A stretch of DNA of 13,090 bases from Prolixibacteraceae bacterium (GTDB lineage: Bacteria > Bacteroidota > Bacteroidia > Bacteroidales > Prolixibacteraceae), in assembly GCA_016931875.1 (NCBI GenBank), contig JAFGDX010000049.1:1-13090 (forward strand), in the 5' to 3' direction. The stretch's first letter is position 1. Every line of letters begins with the position of its first letter. Positions 1-7,613 of the stretch are shown here, one piece after another. Position numbers and translations under genes: made by a program. The notes below the pieces were generated by a model. That model did no database searches, was not told where the DNA came from, and saw only the letters and a list, made by a program, of their open reading frames with translations.

Positions 1-35
1 CCAACGGATAAAAGCAAAAGAATAATTAACCACAT
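1..35 (-). CDS. Possible start of a membrane or exported protein, cut by the left edge
   Basis: An ATG at 35-33 on the minus strand opens a frame that reads MWLIILLLLSV and runs off the window. This looks like the start of a signal peptide or membrane helix. A TATATTTG box lies 41 bases upstream (76-83, minus strand), which would suit a Bacteroidota promoter. Only 11 residues are visible and there is no Shine-Dalgarno sequence. Two other frames are also open to the edge: a minus-strand frame from the stop at 118-120 without an ATG, and a plus-strand frame ending in a TAG at 55-57 that could be the tail of a gene entering from the left. The call is therefore weak. Confidence 0.22.
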   Translation of the reverse strand, partial: MWLIILLLLSV

Positions 36-75
36 AAAGCACGCGAGATTGGTTTAGTAAAATTCCGAAAATGTC

Positions 76-83
76 CAAATATA
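76..83 (-). promoter_or_regulatory. Candidate Bacteroidota -7 box (TATATTTG)
   Basis: On the minus strand this octamer matches the Bacteroidota housekeeping consensus TAnnTTTG exactly. It sits downstream of the DegT gene stop and upstream of the possible gene start at 35. No clear TTTG element is seen at the expected spacing upstream; the nearest TTTG is only about 12 bases away. The match may be chance in AT-rich DNA. Confidence 0.25.
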
Positions 84-143
84 CATTAAACAGTGCAAAT
101 TCACCGGGTTTCTTTTCCTAAAAAGTAAGCCTTCAAAAGCAAA

Positions 144-1487
144 TTAAACAAGCAAATTTCTGTTCTCATATATTTTTGAAATGGCATTTACAATATCGTT
201 CATATCAGTTTTGTTTTCCAGCAGCATGCTTTGTGAAAAAATTACGGCTTCTTTTGCCAGCTGGTCGTTTCCCGGCAAAATATTTTCTTCCCGCCACTGT
301 TTGAGGCGTTGTTCAGAAAAAAGCCTTTTGTATCCTTTTGAATTAAGTGCGTCTTCAATTAACCCATCGTGGTTTTGGCGTCCGTATCCTGCAGAACAGG
401 GAATGCCTTCAGCACGCAAAGCTGCGATGAATTTTTCTCTGGTCACATTTCCAAATTGTTCTGATACAAACCGGAACGGATAGAGATGATAAGCAGAGCG
501 GGCATTTTCGGTTACCAGTTTGTAAGGTTCAATTCCCGGAATTTCGGCCAGTTTTTTATCAAGGTATTTTGCATTTTCCAAGCGGAGGTTTGCATCGTTT
601 TCAATACGCTTCATTTGAGAGAGCAGCATCAGGGCCTGTATTTGCTGCATTCTCCGGTTGCTTCCGCGAATGGGATAATCCGAAGTGCGCTGCACACTTC
701 CAAATGGTCTTCCGCAATTGTGAAATGAAAAACACCGGTCCATAATTTCATCGTTATTCCCAACAATGGCACCTCCTTCGCCGGTGGGTAAATTTTTAGA
801 GTTTTGAAAACTAAAACACCCCAAATCGCCCAGTGTTCCCAGCTTTTTTCCTTTGTATTCGCCCAGCCATGCCTGGCAGGCATCTTCAATTACTTTCAGC
901 CCGTGCTTCGCGGCCACTGCATTTACGCGGTCCATATCAACCGGTAATCCGTAAATATGAACCGGTAGAATAGCCGATGTGCGTTCTGTGATTTTCTCTT
1001 CCATTTTTGCCGGATTTATCAGAAAAGTTTCCGGATCTGTGTCCACAAATACCGGGAGTGCCTTGTTCATAAAAATCACATTATAAGTAGCAATAAAAGT
1101 AAACGGCGAAACCAGCACCTCGTCGCCGGCATCCACTCCCATAACATGCATGGCCACCAGCAAAGCAGTTGTTCCGCTGGCCGTAGCCAAACACCTTTTG
1201 GTTCCCATCAGGGCGGCATATTTTTGTTCAAACTCTGCCACATGGCCCCCGCTACCACGCCACCAGTTGCCGCTGCGAAGCATTTCAACAATGCCGTTTT
1301 CGGCTGTTTTATCCCACACCGGCCACTCGGGCCAGGCCGTTTGCCTCACCTTTTCTCCGCCGTGGATGGCCAGTTTTTGTGAAGTATTCAAACCAAAAGA
1401 TGAAAAAGGGACAACAGACAACGCACCAATGGCGCCCGCCGAAGCCGTTGCAATGGCCTGCCTGCGGGTAATTTTCCGGTCTTCCAT
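144..1487 (-). CDS. Tat-exported DegT/DnrJ/EryC1/StrS-family PLP aminotransferase
   Basis: This 447-residue protein has the DegT/DnrJ/EryC1/StrS fold-type I aminotransferase layout. Residues 103-112 hold the SGTTAL cofactor-phosphate region, EDACQAWLG is at 201-209, and SKNLPTGEGGA at 230-240 carries the expected PLP-binding Lys231. These enzymes usually transfer an amino group to keto-sugars for cell-surface glycans or antibiotics; some are dehydratases or sensors. The N-terminus is unusual. Residues 6-12 contain a twin-arginine motif (ITRRQAI) followed by a hydrophobic Ala/Gly-rich stretch to about residue 31, so the protein is probably exported folded with its PLP by the Tat system. The first ATG is supported because it keeps this signal intact. 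The substrate cannot be told, and no sugar-pathway genes are adjacent. It is transcribed alone, away from the next gene at 1662. The family is near certain; export is likely. Confidence 0.93.
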   Translation of the reverse strand: MEDRKITRRQAIATASAGAIGALSVVPFSSFGLNTSQKLAIHGGEKVRQTAWPEWPVWDKTAENGIVEMLRSGNWWRGSGGHVAEFEQKYAALMGTKRCLATASGTTALLVAMHVMGVDAGDEVLVSPFTFIATYNVIFMNKALPVFVDTDPETFLINPAKMEEKITERTSAILPVHIYGLPVDMDRVNAVAAKHGLKVIEDACQAWLGEYKGKKLGTLGDLGCFSFQNSKNLPTGEGGAIVGNNDEIMDRCFSFHNCGRPFGSVQRTSDYPIRGSNRRMQQIQALMLLSQMKRIENDANLRLENAKYLDKKLAEIPGIEPYKLVTENARSAYHLYPFRFVSEQFGNVTREKFIAALRAEGIPCSAGYGRQNHDGLIEDALNSKGYKRLFSEQRLKQWREENILPGNDQLAKEAVIFSQSMLLENKTDMNDIVNAISKIYENRNLLV

Positions 1488-1661
1488 AATGTCAGGTTTT
1501 AAAATTGAACATACATTTCAAGTTACGTAAAATTACTTTTTCATCAAACCTGCCTGGAAACAATCAAAATTGTTATTTCAATTATTCCCCCGGATTTGGT
1601 TTAAAATTTCACTGCTGTACTTGTTTTTCATTGTAAATAATTTGAAATTGGAAAAAAAACG

Positions 1662-2381
1662 ATGAACGATATACAAAAGCAGACAAAAACCAAATTTGTT
1701 CCGTTGCTGATTTTTGCAGTGGCAATGGGTTTTCTGGAAGCCATTGTGGTGGTATATTTACGGGAATTGTATTACCCCGGCGGCTTTGAATTTCCACTTA
1801 AAATGTTGCCTTCCAGGTTAATGACAGTAGAAATAGTACGCGAATTTGCCACCCTGCTGATGTTGTTGTCGGTGGCGTGGATTTCGGGGAAAAACTTTTT
1901 GCAGCGCTTATCCGCTTTTCTGTTTCTGTTTGGCATTTGGGACATATTGTATTACCTGGCGCTTAAACTATTTCTCAACTGGCCCGAATCGCTGTTTACC
2001 TGGGACCTCCTTTTTTTGATTCCCATTATTTGGCTCGCACCGGTTTTGGCGCCCGTAATTTGTTCGGTTGTAATGATTTTTATGGCATTTTTATTTGATT
2101 ATTTCAGGGTAAAAAACCAATCGCCTGCAATAAAAAGTGGGGAACTGGGATTCATGATTGCCGGCGCTGTAATTATTTATTTCACCTTCACCTACGATGT
2201 TGGGAAATTGATTCTGCAGGGAAACCATCTGAATTCTTTCCTTGATTTAACCAAAAATCAGGATTTCATAACCGAATTAACAAACTATTCACCGGACAGC
2301 TTTTTGTGGGGAATTTTCGGGACAGGTTTAATGATGATTTTTTTGGGAATTGGTATGTTTATAAAGCGAAATTCATCATGA
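1662..2381 (+). CDS. Multi-span integral membrane protein of unknown function
   Basis: I do not recognise a named family for this 239-residue protein. It has about six hydrophobic segments, near residues 13-33, 60-76, 82-104, 113-147 (probably two spans), 162-178 and 213-234. Conserved-looking patches are EAIVVVYLRELYYPGG at 26-41, TVEIVRE at 55-61, GIWDILYY at 91-98 and FTWDLLFLIP at 112-121. These charged and aromatic residues at membrane borders suggest more than a structural anchor. There is no signal-peptide cleavage site and no known catalytic motif. The ATG at 1662 is preceded by a GGA-plus-A-run that could serve as a ribosome binding site. The next gene, a histidine kinase, is 159 bases downstream on the same strand with its own promoter candidate, so a shared operon is uncertain. 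Confidence 0.8.
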   Translation: MNDIQKQTKTKFVPLLIFAVAMGFLEAIVVVYLRELYYPGGFEFPLKMLPSRLMTVEIVREFATLLMLLSVAWISGKNFLQRLSAFLFLFGIWDILYYLALKLFLNWPESLFTWDLLFLIPIIWLAPVLAPVICSVVMIFMAFLFDYFRVKNQSPAIKSGELGFMIAGAVIIYFTFTYDVGKLILQGNHLNSFLDLTKNQDFITELTNYSPDSFLWGIFGTGLMMIFLGIGMFIKRNSS

Positions 2382-2439
2382 AAAAATTATAAGTCATCAG
2401 TAAAGAAACGTTGCGGATTTCATTTTATAACTCTTTTTT

Positions 2440-2456
2440 ATTTGAAACTTTCAAAT
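2440..2456. repeat. 17-bp inverted repeat upstream of the histidine kinase gene
   Basis: The sequence ATTTGAAACTTTCAAAT is a perfect dyad with 8-base arms around one central C. It lies 84 bases before the kinase start codon and about 40 bases before the candidate -7 box. The one-base centre makes it a poor hairpin and a better fit to a dimeric repressor or activator site. The composition is AT-rich, so chance occurrence is possible. Confidence 0.3.
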
Positions 2457-2496
2457 TATTAATTTCAATTGAGTGCAGCTAATTTATATTTCCTGC

Positions 2497-2504
2497 TAAA
2501 TTTG
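2497..2504 (+). promoter_or_regulatory. Candidate Bacteroidota -7 box (TAAATTTG) for the histidine kinase gene
   Basis: This octamer matches TAnnTTTG exactly and lies 36 bases upstream of the kinase ATG. That spacing would give a leader of about 30 bases. The -33 element is not convincing: an ATTG at 2468-2471 is about 25 bases upstream, longer than the usual 19-21. Confidence 0.4.
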
Positions 2505-2540
2505 TGCACTTAATTATGGACGTATAATTTTTTTTACGGA

Positions 2541-4298
2541 ATGAATTATCAGCTTACCACTGAGAGTTTGGTTGAGATTGTCACAGCCTTTGCGGCATTT
2601 GCTGCTATTGGATTTCTTTGGAAGAAACGTAAGCTACCAGAGGTGAAATACCTTATTCTGCTGGAGTTGTTTGTGGCGGTATGGGCTGTAACCTATGCAT
2701 TCGAATTTGCTACAAACCACCTTCAGACCAAAATTATGTGGTCAAAATTATCGTATTTCGGAATTGCATTTCTTCCGGTATTTTATTTTCTTTTTGCTAC
2801 CGCTTTCAGCCAAAAAACAAAAATTCTTACCCGGCGAAATATTCTCTTATTATCAATTTTACCAATCGTTACCATTGTCCTGATTCTTACCAACGATACT
2901 CACCATTTGGTTTGGACCGATGTCAGCGCCGACCCGGTTTTGAATATCGCCCACTATCATCACGGCGTGTGGTTTTGGATATTCTGGAGCTATGCCATGC
3001 TTCTGTTGTTTTTTGGCTTGTTCAACTTAATCCATTCTATCTACAAATTTACAGAGTATTACAAGTCACAAATCACAGTACTGCTGCTAGCTACCCTCTT
3101 TCCCATTGTGGGGAATGTTATGTATGTTACCGGAATTAATCCTTTCCCCGGTTTCGACTGGACACCCGTGTCGTTTGTGCTTACCGGGTTGATTATTGCT
3201 TTTGGAATTGTGCGTTATAAAATTTTCGACCTGGTTCCTTTTGCAAGAAACAAACTCATTAACACCATGAATGACGGGGTTATTGTAATTAATTACAATG
3301 GGGTAATTGAAGATTGCAACGCATCGGGCTATTCCATTTTTTCATTGGGAAAAACGTCCGTAATCCATAAAAATTTTGCTGATATTTTTGCCGGCTATAA
3401 AGAATTGGTGAAGGCTGTTAAAACAAAAACTACGGAAAAAATACAGATTAAAATTGATGAAAAATATTACCAGGCTCAAATTTCACCTGTTTACAACCGG
3501 AGAAAAGATTTTTCGGGTAGCCTGGTGGTTTTACACGATATTACGGACATAAAAAAAGTGGAAGGTGAGCTAAAAAAAACAAACCAACAATTACTTAACG
3601 AGATTGAGATTCGCGAAAAACTGATTGAAGACCTTGACTCGTTTACACACACAGTGGCGCACGATTTAAAAAATACGCTGGGAACCATAGTTTCGTCGGG
3701 CGAAATTCTGGAAGAAATGATAAAAACCGAAGATAACAAACACGGCGCCCAACTGGCTTCGTTAATAAAAAATTCGGCCGGAAAAGCTGTTCAAATCACT
3801 CAGGAACTTCTCATTTTGGCCTGGTCGGGTCACAATGGTATTGAAACAAATGATTTGGAAATGACCTCCATTTTTGAGGAGGCAAAAGAGCAACTTGATG
3901 AATTAATTCAAAAAAAGCAGGCTGAAATACACTTACCGAAAAGCTGGTTAAATGCCAAAGGTTATGCCCCGTGGATAGAAGAAGTTTGGGTGAATTATCT
4001 GAGCAATGCATTAAAATACAGCGGAACTCCGCCCAAAATTGAAGTTGGTTCAGTGCCCGCGGAAAACAACATGGTAAAATACTGGATAAAAGACAATGGC
4101 GAAGGACTAACCCCTGAAGAGCAATCGAAACTGTTCCAGAAATATGTACGTTTTGCTCCTAAAGGAATTGCCGGACACGGATTGGGCCTCACCATTGTAA
4201 AACGAATTATTGAAAAACTGGGAGGAACCGTGGGTGTGGAAAGCCACGGAAAAAGCAACCGGGGAACTTTATTCTTCTTTACATTACCAGCCGGTTAA
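2541..4298 (+). CDS. Membrane-bound sensor histidine kinase (7TM sensor, PAS, HisKA, HATPase)
   Basis: This 585-residue protein is a complete sensor kinase. Residues 1 to about 228 contain seven hydrophobic segments of the N-terminal 7TM histidine-kinase sensor type. A PAS domain follows at about 238-338, then a short coiled-coil linker. The dimerisation domain holds the H-box THTVAHDLKN at 369-378, with His374 as the predicted phosphoacceptor. The ATP-binding domain has the N-box EEVWVNYLSNALKYSG at 480-495, the G1 box DNGEGL at 518-523, an F-box-like LFQKYVRF at 531-538, and the G2 box GHGLGLTIVK at 545-554. All catalytic boxes look intact. There is no fused receiver domain, and no response regulator gene lies on either side in this window, so it is an orphan kinase here. 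The ligand is unknown. The ATG is preceded by ACGGA. The gene converges on fumC with 13 bases between stops. Confidence 0.93.
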   Translation: MNYQLTTESLVEIVTAFAAFAAIGFLWKKRKLPEVKYLILLELFVAVWAVTYAFEFATNHLQTKIMWSKLSYFGIAFLPVFYFLFATAFSQKTKILTRRNILLLSILPIVTIVLILTNDTHHLVWTDVSADPVLNIAHYHHGVWFWIFWSYAMLLLFFGLFNLIHSIYKFTEYYKSQITVLLLATLFPIVGNVMYVTGINPFPGFDWTPVSFVLTGLIIAFGIVRYKIFDLVPFARNKLINTMNDGVIVINYNGVIEDCNASGYSIFSLGKTSVIHKNFADIFAGYKELVKAVKTKTTEKIQIKIDEKYYQAQISPVYNRRKDFSGSLVVLHDITDIKKVEGELKKTNQQLLNEIEIREKLIEDLDSFTHTVAHDLKNTLGTIVSSGEILEEMIKTEDNKHGAQLASLIKNSAGKAVQITQELLILAWSGHNGIETNDLEMTSIFEEAKEQLDELIQKKQAEIHLPKSWLNAKGYAPWIEEVWVNYLSNALKYSGTPPKIEVGSVPAENNMVKYWIKDNGEGLTPEEQSKLFQKYVRFAPKGIAGHGLGLTIVKRIIEKLGGTVGVESHGKSNRGTLFFFTLPAG

Positions 4299-4311
4299 CC
4301 GTTCAATTCCG

Positions 4312-5706
4312 TTAAATGTTTCCGGTCATTTTTTTTGGATCAACCCATTTATCAAAATCTTCGGCAGTCAAATATCCCAAAGCAATTCCCGCTTCTTTTA
4401 AGGTTATATTTTCGTGGTAAGCCTTTTTGGCAATTTCAGCTGCCCTGTTGTAACCAATGTGCGGGTTTAAGCTGGTTACCAGCATTAACGAATTTTCGAG
4501 GTGTTTTTGAATAACCGGAACATTGGGTTTTATACCGTCCACACAATGGTGGCTGAAACTAACACAGGCATCACCGGTTAAACGTGCACTTTCCAGCACA
4601 TTGGCCGCAATTACGGGTTTAAACACATTCAGTTCAAACTGGCCGTTGCTGCCGGCAATACCAACGGTTACATCGTTTCCCATCACCTGCGCCGCCACCA
4701 TGGTTAACGCTTCGGCCTGTGTAGGGTTAACTTTTCCGGGCATGATACTCGAGCCAGGTTCATTTGCCGGAAGCACTATTTCGCCAATTCCGCACCGTGG
4801 CCCGCTGCCCAGCATCCGGATGTCGTTGCCTATTTTCATCAGGCTCACTGCCACACGCCGGAAAGCGCTGCTGAGTTCCACCATTGCATCGTGGGCGGCC
4901 AGAGCTTCAAACTTATTTGGCGCTGAAACAAAAGGCAATCCCGTTAAAACAGCTATTTTTTTTGCTACTGCCCCGGCATATCCATCAGGAGCATTCAATC
5001 CTGTTCCTACGGCTGTTCCGCCCAATGCAATTTCTGCCACACTTTCCAAAGCCCGGTTTATGGCGTGCAGTCCTTTGCCAAGCTGTTGCGCATACCCGCT
5101 AAATTCCTGTCCAAGTGTTAATGGCGTGGCATCCATAAAATGTGTGCGGCCGGTTTTTACAATGTCTTTGAATTCGCCGGCTTTTTCTGAAAGCGAATCG
5201 CGAAGCTTTTTTATTCCGGGAATGGTTATTTCCATGGTTACTTTGTAACTGGCAATGTGCATGGCCGTTGGAAAAGTATCGTTGCTGCTCTGACTTTTGT
5301 TTACATCGTCGTTGGGGTGAAGGAACTTTTTGCTGTCGGTTAATTTCCCTCCCTGAAGAACATGCCCGCGGTTGGCAATCACTTCATTCACATTCATATT
5401 GCTTTGTGTACCACTTCCGGTTTGCCAGACAACCAGCGGAAACTGATCGTCGTGTTTTCCCGCAATAATTTCATCACAAACACGGGCAATCAGGTCCGCC
5501 TTTTCTTTTGCAAGAACACCCAAATCGTAATTGGTAAGCGCCGCTGCTTTTTTTAAAATGGCAAAAGCATAAATAATTTCGATGGGCATACTCGATGTTC
5601 TGCCAATTTTAAAGTTGTGGCGGCTTCGTTCGGTTTGGGCTCCCCAGTACTTTTCAGCTGGCACTTTAACTTCACCCATGGTATCTTTTTCAATACGAAA
5701 TTTCAT
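4312..5706 (-). CDS. fumC: Class II fumarate hydratase (fumarase C)
   Basis: This 464-residue protein matches class II fumarase in length and motifs. It catalyses reversible hydration of fumarate to malate in the TCA cycle, in the cytoplasm as a homotetramer, without an iron-sulfur cluster. Visible motifs are GSGTQSNMN at 97-105, SSNDTFPT at 140-147, [10 protein letters not shown] at 186-195 with the catalytic-site His188, and the fumarase/aspartase signature [11 protein letters not shown] at 318-328 with the catalytic Ser319. The N-terminus, reading [16 protein letters not shown], is typical of the family. Aspartase shares the signature, but the overall motif spellings, such as SSNDTFPT with THFMDATP, fit fumarase better. 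The gene is monocistronic here: it converges on the kinase gene downstream, and a 233-base region separates it from the divergent gene at 5940. No terminator hairpin is evident in the 13-base gap between stops. Confidence 0.97.
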   Translation of the reverse strand: MKFRIEKDTMGEVKVPAEKYWGAQTERSRHNFKIGRTSSMPIEIIYAFAILKKAAALTNYDLGVLAKEKADLIARVCDEIIAGKHDDQFPLVVWQTGSGTQSNMNVNEVIANRGHVLQGGKLTDSKKFLHPNDDVNKSQSSNDTFPTAMHIASYKVTMEITIPGIKKLRDSLSEKAGEFKDIVKTGRTHFMDATPLTLGQEFSGYAQQLGKGLHAINRALESVAEIALGGTAVGTGLNAPDGYAGAVAKKIAVLTGLPFVSAPNKFEALAAHDAMVELSSAFRRVAVSLMKIGNDIRMLGSGPRCGIGEIVLPANEPGSSIMPGKVNPTQAEALTMVAAQVMGNDVTVGIAGSNGQFELNVFKPVIAANVLESARLTGDACVSFSHHCVDGIKPNVPVIQKHLENSLMLVTSLNPHIGYNRAAEIAKKAYHENITLKEAGIALGYLTAEDFDKWVDPKKMTGNI

Positions 5707-5916
5707 TTGCTTAAAATTTTTAAATCTGTAAAATCAACTGTTTTGCAATGTTAACAAACAAACAGACCGTTTGATTTGCCATACATTGGTTACCTTCAGT
5801 TGTTGAAACTTTAAATTTACAAGAGTTACTTCAGTAAAAAAAAGTAGATGACCATAAAAATGGTAACTCTGCGGATAAAACCAGTATCGTTTAAAATTTA
5901 TTTTTTTGAAAAAGTG

Positions 5917-5924
5917 TAATTTTG
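5917..5924 (+). promoter_or_regulatory. Candidate Bacteroidota -7 box (TAATTTTG)
   Basis: This is an exact TAnnTTTG match ending 15 bases before the ATG at 5940. If used, transcription would begin only about 10 bases before the start codon. That favours the ATG at 5940 over the in-frame TTG at 5922, which lies inside the box. The -33 region has only a weak GTTTA at 5889-5893. Confidence 0.4.
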
Positions 5925-5939
5925 CTGAAAACCAAAATT

Positions 5940-6308
5940 ATGGAATCAGTAATTACCCAATCAATCATAGCGGCTATTTTTGCTATCGTATTGATTTTAA
6001 CAGGAATCATTCTCCGAAAAGGTGGGGAACCCTACAAAACAAGTATTTTCACACTACACAAATTAGCGGTGGTGGCTCTCATTGTTTTTGTAGTTCTCAT
6101 TTATGTTCAACATTTTAAACTATTCTTTTTTGAAGGTTTTGGTTTGTTTTTGTTTCTGCTGTCGGCTGTTTTATTTGTAGCTGCTTTTTTTTCAGGTGTG
6201 CTGCTTGCATTTGAAAAAACATCGTCCTACAAATTACAAATTATACACCGTCTCGCCTCCTGGTTAACCGCATTGTGTATTCCTGCTATCTGGGTGTATT
6301 GTCATTGA
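5940..6308 (+). CDS. Small four-helix membrane protein with helix-border histidines
   Basis: This 122-residue protein has four predicted transmembrane helices at about 5-25, 40-57, 66-90 and 103-120. The frame extends upstream to a TTG at 5922, but the ATG at 5940 is the better start because the TTG lies within a promoter-like box. Histidines fall at the ends of helices: His40 in TLHKLAVVAL, His58 in VQHFK, His103 in IIHRLASWLT, and His122 as the last residue. Paired histidines in a four-helix bundle are how cytochrome b561-like proteins hold heme, so heme binding is possible. That is inference from residue placement; I do not recognise the family. The gene stands alone, divergent from fumC and 106 bases before the next gene. 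Confidence 0.75.
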   Translation: MESVITQSIIAAIFAIVLILTGIILRKGGEPYKTSIFTLHKLAVVALIVFVVLIYVQHFKLFFFEGFGLFLFLLSAVLFVAAFFSGVLLAFEKTSSYKLQIIHRLASWLTALCIPAIWVYCH

Positions 6309-6414
6309 ATGGCATGGCATCACTTTTTCTTTTCAGAAATGGCAGTTTATAACAGGCAGTGAACCAAACATTCATTTTTTCTTTTTAGTTTTATGACAAC
6401 TTAACATCAGTAGA

Positions 6415-7047
6415 ATGAAAACAAAACTTTTTATAATAGCCGTTCTGATTTTTTTCACAGAAAGCATCTCAGCGCAGGAAAATTATCGTCCCGGTCTGTT
6501 TTTCAGGGAAGACTGGAAAGAAATTCCGGCTGAAATCCCGCTTTCGCAAAAACATGTAAACAACCCTGATTTAGTGGTGCAATTGTACGGAGCAGGTAAA
6601 GACAGCCTGAAAAAAAGCAATCATCCGCAACCGGTTGACGATCCGTTTTATGTATGGTCGGGGTTGTGTCTTGAAAACTGGATGATCTCACTAAAACACA
6701 AAACACAAAACGCAGACTTAACCGGGTTTGCAAAAATCCGCTGGCGTACAAAACAGTTTGGGTTCCGTCTACTTCGTATTACCTTAAAACTGGCCGACGG
6801 TACCTGGCTGGTAAGCGACCAGTTTGACGGGCCTTCAAAAGACTGGCGTATCAAGGAGTTTAATATTCAGGATATTGAATGGCATATTCTCGACCCGGAA
6901 AGAATTGTTGAAATTGGGGTAGCCAAAAACCCCGACCTTTCGAATGTGGAAGAAATTGGATTTACTGACCTGATGCCCGGAGGACAATCGGCAGCCTGTT
7001 CGCGTCTCGACTGGATTGAAGTAGACGGGAAACCGGTTCAGCGCTAA
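6415..7047 (+). CDS. Secreted beta-rich protein of unknown function
   Basis: This 210-residue protein begins with a clear Sec signal peptide (residues 1 to about 21, hydrophobic core LFIIAVLIFF, probable cleavage after ISAQ). The mature part is rich in alternating hydrophobic and polar residues and aromatic residues, and few helices are expected. Residues 100-200 in particular look like a beta-sandwich, with GFAKIRWRTKQFGFRLLRI at 104-122 and CSRLDWIEVDGKPV at 195-208. Carbohydrate-binding or galactose-binding-like domains look like this, but I cannot assign a family and see no catalytic motif. No lipobox cysteine follows the signal, so it is probably periplasmic or released, not a lipoprotein. 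The following gene starts 15 bases after its stop, so the two may be co-transcribed, although their predicted locations differ. Confidence 0.78.
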   Translation: MKTKLFIIAVLIFFTESISAQENYRPGLFFREDWKEIPAEIPLSQKHVNNPDLVVQLYGAGKDSLKKSNHPQPVDDPFYVWSGLCLENWMISLKHKTQNADLTGFAKIRWRTKQFGFRLLRITLKLADGTWLVSDQFDGPSKDWRIKEFNIQDIEWHILDPERIVEIGVAKNPDLSNVEEIGFTDLMPGGQSAACSRLDWIEVDGKPVQR

Positions 7048-7062
7048 AATCAACCACCGCAA

Positions 7063-7533
7063 ATGGAAACTGCTTCACTCAGCGAAATAAAAAAAGAACT
7101 AAAAACACTACCTCCTGCTCAGCTTCAGGAAATGACCGTGCGGCTGGCCAAATTCAAAAAGGAAAACAAGGAATTGCTGAGTTATCTGCTTTTTGATGCT
7201 TTTAACCAGCAAGTTTTTACTCAGAGTGTAAAAGAAGAAATCGACGAGCAATTTAAAAACCTGAACAGCAGCAGTTTTTACCTGGCCAAAAAAACCTTGC
7301 GAAAAGTACTTCGCACAACCAAAAAATACATTCGTTTTTCAGGTTCAAAAGAAGTTGAAATTGAATTGTTGATCTATTTCTGTTTAAAAATGAAAAAATC
7401 AGGATTGAAAATAAATTCAAGCCGGGTAGTTATGAATATGTACCTCAACCAGGTGCGCCGGGTAAAACAAATACTTTCCATGCTGCACGAAGATATTCAA
7501 ATGGATTTTGATGAAGATTTAAAAAAGTTGTAA
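7063..7533 (+). CDS. Small basic, helical cytoplasmic protein of unknown function
   Basis: This 156-residue protein is rich in lysine, glutamate and leucine with no signal peptide or membrane helix, so it is probably cytoplasmic and all-helical. The start, SLSEIKKELKTLPPAQLQEM at about 5-24, followed by a Lys-rich helix, is loosely like the DUF6155 group of small Bacteroidota proteins; this is a low-confidence resemblance from memory. A basic patch near residues 75-91 includes AKKTLRKVLRTTKK and could bind nucleic acid or an acidic partner, which is speculation. The ATG lies 15 bases after the stop of the secreted-protein gene, suggesting co-transcription. The downstream ettA gene has its own promoter candidate 51 bases after this stop. 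Confidence 0.75.
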   Translation: METASLSEIKKELKTLPPAQLQEMTVRLAKFKKENKELLSYLLFDAFNQQVFTQSVKEEIDEQFKNLNSSSFYLAKKTLRKVLRTTKKYIRFSGSKEVEIELLIYFCLKMKKSGLKINSSRVVMNMYLNQVRRVKQILSMLHEDIQMDFDEDLKKL

Positions 7534-7584
7534 ATATTTTGTTTATTCCCGATTTACACCTCCTGAAATCTGCTTCCCTTTTTC

Positions 7585-7592
7585 TAATTTTG
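7585..7592 (+). promoter_or_regulatory. Candidate Bacteroidota -7 box (TAATTTTG) for ettA
   Basis: This exact TAnnTTTG match lies 21 bases before the ettA ATG, in the only non-coding gap (80 bases) upstream of that gene. It would give a leader of about 15 bases. No clear TTTG element is present at 19-21 bases upstream, so the -33 half is degenerate. Confidence 0.42.
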
Positions 7593-7613
7593 CAGCAAAT
7601 AAAACACTGAAAA

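Noticed and set aside
1638..1644. TAATTTG as -7 box for the gene at 1662
   Set aside because: It is one base shorter than TAnnTTTG, has no -33 element at proper spacing, and would leave a leader of only about 10 bases.
4292..4301. Palindrome CGGTTAACCG across the end of the kinase gene
   Set aside because: It has no spacer to form a loop and no T-run, and it includes coding bases and the stop. Ten-base palindromes are expected by chance.
4523..5248. Long open frame of 241 codons on the plus strand
   Set aside because: It is entirely antisense to fumC, whose motifs are complete. The product is a low-complexity Ser/Ala/Pro-rich translation typical of a shadow frame.
5922..5924. TTG as start of the small four-helix protein
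   Set aside because: It lies within a TAnnTTTG promoter-like box, and an ATG six codons later gives a natural start.
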